From an uncultured Lachnospiraceae bacterium (GTDB taxonomy: Bacteria > Bacillota > Clostridia > Lachnospirales > Lachnospiraceae), in the NCBI GenBank assembly GCA_910584115.1, contig CAJTYN010000035.1:1-21873 (forward strand): DNA of 21,873 nucleotides, given 5' to 3'. Below the pieces are notes generated by a model. That model searched no databases. It was not told where the DNA came from and was given only the letters and a program-made list of their open reading frames with translations. The position numbers and the translations under genes were made by a program. Of the stretch, positions 21,560 to 21,873 are shown one piece after another; the first letter of the stretch is position 1; the number at the start of each line of letters is the position of its first letter.

Positions 21560-21873
21560 CAGATCCCTCCCACATAGAGGAACACCCCCAGCGCGATGGG
21601 CAGAGTAAAATGGATATTTTCCACACGGTCCCCTGTCCGGTAATACGGCCTGGGTCTCCTCTCTTTTACATACGTTTTGAAATGATCGGTAAAATACCTG
21701 AAACGGAACAGCAGCGTCCCGCTGGCGATGAGCAGCCCCAGAGAAAGGACTCCTCCTAAGAAAAAAGAAATAAAGATCAGATAGATCGCTGCCGGACGGC
21801 CCAGCAGGCCCCCCAAGACGGACAAGAGCTTGATATCCCCCGGCCCCAGCATCCGGAACCGGAACAGCGGAAA
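21556..21873 (-). CDS. A24 prepilin peptidase (N terminus cut by window edge)
   Basis: The last 105 residues of a type IV prepilin peptidase, truncated by the right edge. The visible part opens with FPLFRFRMLGPGDIKLLSVL, which contains the GxGDxKL active-site motif with its second catalytic Asp. Two membrane segments follow (about 24-52), a basic cytoplasmic loop with KERRPRPYYRTGD, and a final membrane segment. The first catalytic Asp must lie beyond the window. The ATG just inside the window (21852) is an internal Met. The gene ends in TTGA shared with tadZ. It is the likely main prepilin peptidase (TadV/CpaA-type) for the Flp1-like pilin. Confidence 0.88.
   Translation of the reverse strand, partial: FPLFRFRMLGPGDIKLLSVLGGLLGRPAAIYLIFISFFLGGVLSLGLLIASGTLLFRFRYFTDHFKTYVKERRPRPYYRTGDRVENIHFTLPIALGVFLYVGGIC

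Noticed and set aside
1..21873. CRISPR arrays, tRNA or rRNA genes, transposase genes or prophage genes
   Set aside because: I saw no regularly spaced repeats, no clover-leaf or rRNA sequence and no such protein in any frame.

Overview
The window looks like chromosome of a low-to-middle GC, Gram-positive, spore-forming Clostridia member, most plausibly a Lachnospiraceae relative. The grounds are a perfect CIRCE element in front of hrcA-grpE, an HPr kinase/phosphorylase, a Spo0A-type DNA-binding domain, and a Tad locus of Firmicutes type (Flp1-like pilin, TadE-like proteins, DUF5702-like and DUF6382-FHA-like proteins, and no secretin or other outer-membrane gene). The genus cannot be fixed from the sequence alone. 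Every gene looks intact except the two cut by the window edges.

Left part (1-7350, all minus strand). Reading right to left, a clear sigma-A promoter drives ftsH, uvrC, hprK and a ROK glucokinase. These are spaced by 11 bp or less, or overlap. Next comes hrcA-grpE with its own promoter and CIRCE operator. grpE runs off the left edge; dnaK and dnaJ would be expected beyond it.

Middle part (7480-13020, both strands). pyrG and a PAP2 phosphatase overlap by one base on the plus strand. They are followed by a short two-hairpin element that begins right at the phosphatase stop codon. Next is a 110-residue protein that is only a Spo0A-type DNA-binding domain, with no receiver. argG (minus strand) converges on it through a terminator hairpin. 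Divergent from argG is a soluble orphan histidine kinase, whose 3' end overlaps the 3' end of a minus-strand rhomboid protease gene by 26 bp.

Right part (13025-21873, minus strand). A compact Tad (type IVb) pilus operon reads, in transcription order: prepilin peptidase (cut by the right edge), TadZ/CpaE-like protein, TadA ATPase, TadB, TadC, Flp1-like pilin (55 aa), DUF5702/TadG-like protein, a TadE-like protein with two Cys/His modules, a second small A24 peptidase, a second TadE-like protein, and a DUF6382-FHA-like membrane protein. The gene ends overlap or are separated by short gaps.

The most unusual points are: the TadE-like protein with two tandem H-x4-C...C-x2-C modules; an apparent CTG start behind a strong but partly base-paired Shine-Dalgarno site; an Ala instead of Gly before the predicted pilin cleavage site; two A24 peptidases in one locus; a 110-residue acidic insert in TadC; and the receiver-less Spo0A-like regulator next to an orphan kinase. 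No intergenic stretch exceeds 300 bases.
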